This document shows, in pieces, positions 5,978-7,455 of a stretch of 7,455 nucleotides of DNA. Made by a program: the position numbers and the translations under genes. Location of the stretch: the NCBI GenBank assembly GCA_963559605.1, contig CAUWLL010000070.1, positions 1-7,455 on the forward strand, in the 5' to 3' direction. The notes under the pieces are model-generated. The model made no database searches, was not told where the DNA came from, and saw nothing but the letters and a program-made list of their open reading frames with translations. Origin of the DNA: Dorea_D sp963559605 (GTDB lineage Bacteria > Bacillota > Clostridia > Lachnospirales > Lachnospiraceae). The stretch's first letter is position 1. Each line of letters begins with the position of its first letter.

Positions 5978-6442
5978 TTATTTAACCTGAATGTTCTGCT
6001 TCTCTACCAGAGATACCCCTGGAATATTAATCCCGTCCTTAATAGCAGCTTTTACTTTAGTTTTATCCACAGTCGGATCTGCGTATTTCAAGTAGTTATC
6101 TGGAACCTTCATTATGTCTTCTACTTCAACAGACTCAGATTTTCGATAAGAAATTGATACCTTCGGACTTTTAAACTTAGTACCGGATAAAGCACTTGAT
6201 AAGTAGTTCTTTAAAGATTCCGCTTTATTCTTGCATGCCTTTTCTCTTTCCGCTAATGCATCTTTCTCCACCTTAATAGCAGTTGCATCGGAAAGAAGAT
6301 TCTTAATCCAGCAAGCAATCCCCTCCACCTTTTCATCAAACGCAAGCTGCAATTCCTGCAACTTATCCGTATCAACAATTTCTCCTGTCTCCGCATCTAC
6401 ACAATTTAAAATCTGCTCATTAATTTCATACAAATTTGCCAT
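5978..6442 (-). CDS. Siphovirus Gp157 family protein, 154 aa
   Basis: Matches the Gp157 family (PF05565) in length, layout and neighbourhood. It starts MANLYEINEQILNC; then comes the typical DAETGEIVDTDKLQELQLAFDEKVE (16-40), a helical Lys/Glu/Ala-rich middle (about 55-85, likely coiled coil), then FKSPKVSISYRKSESVEVED and KVPDNYLKY (90-120). The family was first noted in lactic-acid-bacterial phages. Its exact biochemical role is unclear; it commonly sits just upstream of the recombination genes and is thought to help in phage DNA recombination or replication. The start is the ATG at 6442, nine bases after AAAGGAG; the in-frame ATG 57 bases further upstream is poorer. The gap of about 88 bases before it holds a strong hairpin. 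Confidence 0.85.
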   Translation of the reverse strand: MANLYEINEQILNCVDAETGEIVDTDKLQELQLAFDEKVEGIACWIKNLLSDATAIKVEKDALAEREKACKNKAESLKNYLSSALSGTKFKSPKVSISYRKSESVEVEDIMKVPDNYLKYADPTVDKTKVKAAIKDGINIPGVSLVEKQNIQVK

Positions 6443-6490
6443 TTGACTAAACTCCTTTACTTCGATATAATTTAATTGAATATTTTTCTT

Positions 6491-6526
6491 AACGCCCAAG
6501 AGCTTGCCGGCTCATATATGGGCGTT
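6491..6526. promoter_or_regulatory. Strong hairpin between the small genes and Gp157
   Basis: AACGCCCA (6491-6498) pairs perfectly with TGGGCGTT (6519-6526), and GAGC (6500-6503) with GCTC (6510-6513) around a TTGCCG loop. The arms are offset by one base on the left and five on the right. On the plus strand it is followed by CTTTTATTTT (6527-6536), which would be an intrinsic terminator for plus-strand (antisense) transcription. On the minus strand, the operon strand, it is followed by AAGAAAAATATT and not a U-run. It may therefore act as a processing, attenuation or antitermination element in the operon mRNA. Confidence 0.6.
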
Positions 6527-6538
6527 CTTTTATTTTGC
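6527..6538 (+). terminator. T-rich tail of a possible plus-strand terminator
   Basis: Directly follows the hairpin arm on the plus strand (CTTTTATTTTGC). With the stem it would stop antisense transcription entering the operon from the left. No plus-strand gene to the left needs it, so its use is uncertain. Confidence 0.4.
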
Positions 6539-6727
6539 AAGATCATAGATCTGCCGCAATTGCTCGACAGAAAAGCATATACGCTTGTCCAGTTCACATA
6601 ACGCTTCTGAAATCTGGTACCTTCTTGATACATAAGACCTAAGCCCATCAAGATCAATCCGATATTGAAAATCCCTTAAAAACATCTTGAACTCACTGTC
6701 TGTCATAAGTGTTGCAATTTCGTTCAT
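6530..6727 (-). CDS. Small phage protein of unknown function, 65 aa
   Basis: Starts at the ATG at 6727 after GGAGGTGAG, a strong binding site with a good gap. The protein is helical and mildly charged: MTDSEFKMFLRDFQYRIDLDGL, then an Arg-rich stretch (SYVSRRYQI), then a helix with SVEQLRQIYDLAK at the end. It is soluble and has no Cys cluster or membrane segment. The last helix would suit a DNA-binding or protein-contact surface, but I recognise no family. Its stop lies in the tail of the hairpin that separates it from Gp157, so it is the last of the four short genes at the head of the operon. Confidence 0.75.
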   Translation of the reverse strand: MNEIATLMTDSEFKMFLRDFQYRIDLDGLRSYVSRRYQISEALCELDKRICFSVEQLRQIYDLAK

Positions 6728-6742
6728 TTTTTCTCACCTCCT

Positions 6743-6901
6743 CTATGAAAAACATGCTGTGATAACATCCCAGAACGCATATATTGAAATTATTGCGAAA
6801 AACAACATAATCATTCCTGACATTCCTGCCACCAAAACAACATCCTCGTTTTTACTCAGGCTTTTTAACGACTCCCTTAGCTTGATCGCCGCCTCCAGCA
6901 C
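6743..6901 (-). CDS. Small single-pass membrane peptide (start uncertain, about 52 aa)
   Basis: A frame open up to 7003 ends at 6743 with a clear hydrophobic stretch: DVVLVAGMSGMIMLFFAIISIYAFW, a likely membrane helix (residues 20-44 from this start), then a short tail. I place the start at the GTG at 6901, nine bases after AGAGGA; it overlaps the four-cysteine gene by 50 bases. Longer frames begin at an ATG at 7003 with a poor ribosome site, giving a strongly basic N-terminus that looks like an out-of-frame copy of the other gene. A start further in (TTG/GTG near 6840, after GAGG) would leave about 30 residues. The amphipathic KLRESLKSL before the helix favours 6901. Role unknown; small membrane peptides of phages can act in superinfection exclusion or host membrane control. 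Confidence 0.55.
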   Translation of the reverse strand: MLEAAIKLRESLKSLSKNEDVVLVAGMSGMIMLFFAIISIYAFWDVITACFS

Positions 6902-7082
6902 TTTTATGATTCCTCTTCGCAGCCCTCTTTTTACCTTTTTCCATACCTTTCGGCGGAAGATTCTGAACCTGCGTCTTTTTCCCCTTATTCTTTGCCCTTT
7001 CATAGTCCTTACACGCCATGTTCCTGTACGAATCCATCCTGTTGCAAATAATATTCCTTTTACATGTCCTACAGTTTCTCAT
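6852..7082 (-). CDS. Four-cysteine (zinc-ribbon-like) basic phage protein, 76 aa
   Basis: Starts at the ATG at 7082, directed by GAGGAGG (7090-7096); an earlier in-frame ATG at 7115 has no such site. The N-terminus CRTCKRNIIC (C4, C7, C13) with C24 in NMACKDYE gives C-x2-C-x5-C-x10-C, like a small zinc-binding knuckle. Short proteins with this N-terminal cysteine set are common in clostridial prophages, though their function is unknown. The rest is strongly basic and low in complexity (KNKGKK, GKKRAAKRNHK, AKGVVKKPE), probably disordered and able to bind nucleic acid. Its end overlaps the membrane-peptide frame. The gap to the upstream 50-aa gene is 22 bases. Confidence 0.7.
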   Translation of the reverse strand: MRNCRTCKRNIICNRMDSYRNMACKDYERAKNKGKKTQVQNLPPKGMEKGKKRAAKRNHKSAGGGDQAKGVVKKPE

Positions 7083-7089
7083 GGCTTGT

Positions 7090-7096
7090 CCTCCTC
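7090..7096 (-). promoter_or_regulatory. Ribosome binding site for the four-cysteine protein
   Basis: GAGGAGG on the minus strand, seven bases before the ATG at 7082. It decides that start over the ATG at 7115. Confidence 0.7.
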
Positions 7097-7104
7097 TCTG
7101 CCAC

Positions 7105-7257
7105 TTACGCGGCATTTCTCCTTTGAAATCCTATATTTCTCATAGTTTCATTTAACTTTTTTTCTAATGCATTCTTAAATTCGTCCGGTGGTATTTCCTC
7201 TTGATTCTTCCACTCTCCGTTAATTCGGATCATGCTTATAATTTCCAATTTCTGCAT
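7105..7257 (-). CDS. Small phage protein, first gene of the leftward operon, 50 aa
   Basis: A short gene with a strong GAGAGGTGAT site three bases before the ATG at 7257. The translation starts MQKLEIISMIRINGEWKNQE and continues with a conserved-looking IPPDEFKNALEKKLNETM and a basic end (GFQRRNAA). The pattern of a short strand pair, then a PPDEF-x2-ALEKKL helix, is reminiscent of small phage proteins near the start of early operons that I cannot name. It lies about 100 bases from the divergent plus-strand start, so the leftward promoter must be in between. The low complexity and size leave its function open. Confidence 0.7.
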   Translation of the reverse strand: MQKLEIISMIRINGEWKNQEEIPPDEFKNALEKKLNETMRNIGFQRRNAA

Positions 7258-7282
7258 TAAATCACCTCTCTATACTCTATGC

Positions 7283-7294
7283 ACAATGGATTGT
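7283..7294. promoter_or_regulatory. Candidate operator dyad ACAAT-GG-ATTGT
   Basis: A perfect 5-base inverted repeat with a two-base centre, in the space between the divergent start codons and on the leftward operon's side. A single short dyad can occur by chance, so this is a suggestion only. A possible minus-strand -10 (TACAAT, 7290-7295) overlaps it, but I see no good -35 to go with it. Confidence 0.35.
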
Positions 7295-7299
7295 ACGTG

Positions 7300-7329
7300 T
7301 TGCGTTGTCCTATGATTCTTTGGTATAAT
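7300..7329 (+). promoter_or_regulatory. Plus-strand promoter with extended -10
   Basis: TATAAT at 7324-7329 is preceded by TGG, giving an extended -10 (TGnTATAAT). A weak -35, TTGCGT, lies at 7300-7305 with an 18-base spacer. The start codon at 7361 is 31 bases downstream. Confidence 0.6.
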
Positions 7330-7360
7330 CTTCCTAACAAATGATGAAAGGAATGATAAA

Positions 7361-7455
7361 ATGTTAAAAGATATTCTCGCTCTGATACCTAAAGAATACC
7401 TTCCTCAAATTTCTGATTTTTTGAAAATTCTACTAACAAGCGTTTTCACTTATTT
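7361..7455 (+). CDS. Divergent plus-strand gene, N-terminus only (31 codons visible)
   Basis: An ATG at 7361 with AAAGGAATG a few bases upstream (a second ATG at 7342 is inside the leader) opens a frame that runs off the window. It reads MLKDILALIPKEYLPQISDF and then a hydrophobic stretch LKILLTSVFTY, so the N-terminus could carry a membrane or amphipathic helix. It is opposite in direction to the operon, with its own promoter. A repressor is what usually sits here in a temperate phage, but this N-terminus does not look like a helix-turn-helix, so I do not assign one. Confidence 0.65.
   Translation, partial: MLKDILALIPKEYLPQISDFLKILLTSVFTY

Noticed and set aside
6443..6490. Possible minus-strand promoter just upstream of Gp157 (TTGGGC ... 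TATATC)
   Set aside because: The spacer is about 24 bases and alternative -10 hexamers are poor; AT-rich spacers give such matches by chance.
6687..7145. Plus-strand open frame of 152 codons
   Set aside because: Lies opposite three well-supported minus-strand genes and has no ribosome binding site.
1..7455. CRISPR array, tRNA genes, insertion sequence or toxin-antitoxin pair
   Set aside because: No spaced long direct repeats, no cloverleaf sequence, no transposase motifs and no recognisable toxin-antitoxin pair were seen; the only repeats are the short iterons.

Overview
The window looks like the early replication and recombination module of a temperate phage or prophage from a low-GC Firmicute, most likely a gut Clostridia/Lachnospiraceae-type host. 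This rests on AT-rich DNA, strong GGAGG ribosome binding sites, very short intergenic gaps or overlaps, many tiny proteins, and a gene order I know from such prophages (Gp157, small protein, RecA-like ATPase, SSB-like protein, nuclease, CHC2 zinc finger, DUF927 helicase). The host assignment is inference from style and not from a diagnostic gene.

Layout. Almost everything is on the minus strand and is read from right to left. At the right edge a plus-strand gene begins at 7361 with an extended -10 promoter; the minus-strand operon diverges from it at 7257. First come four small proteins: a 50-aa protein, a four-cysteine protein, a one-TM peptide overlapping it, and a 65-aa protein. A strong hairpin sits at 6491-6526. 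Next is the core: a Gp157-family protein (5978-6442), a ribbon-helix-helix-like small protein (5766-5966), a Sak4/AAA_24-type ATPase (5124-5765), an SSB-like protein (4517-5122), an ERCC4-type nuclease (3990-4505), a stand-alone CHC2 primase zinc finger (3497-4000) and a DUF927 helicase (1657-3513).

Downstream of the helicase, about 245 bases hold ten copies of GGTAACC-like repeats around an alternating CA/TA tract, a convincing candidate replication origin. Further left are small phage genes: a 76-aa protein, a 65-aa protein, a gene apparently split by a one-base frameshift (587-929), a start-less 54-codon remnant resembling the C-terminus of phage replication proteins (422-586), a 112-aa helical protein (57-395) and the first codons of another gene (1-32).

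Working together: the ATPase and SSB-like protein probably form a single-strand annealing recombination pair, the ERCC4 nuclease processes branched DNA, and the CHC2 protein plus the DUF927 ATPase form the replisome that would start at the repeat cluster. The SSB-like protein and the helicase both end in an acidic tail with EELPF, like the C-terminal tip of bacterial SSB. This suggests that both dock on the same partner pocket. No complete unknown system is obvious; the most interesting items are the iteron origin, the shared EELPF tails, the split gene, the orphan replication-protein tail and the hairpin.
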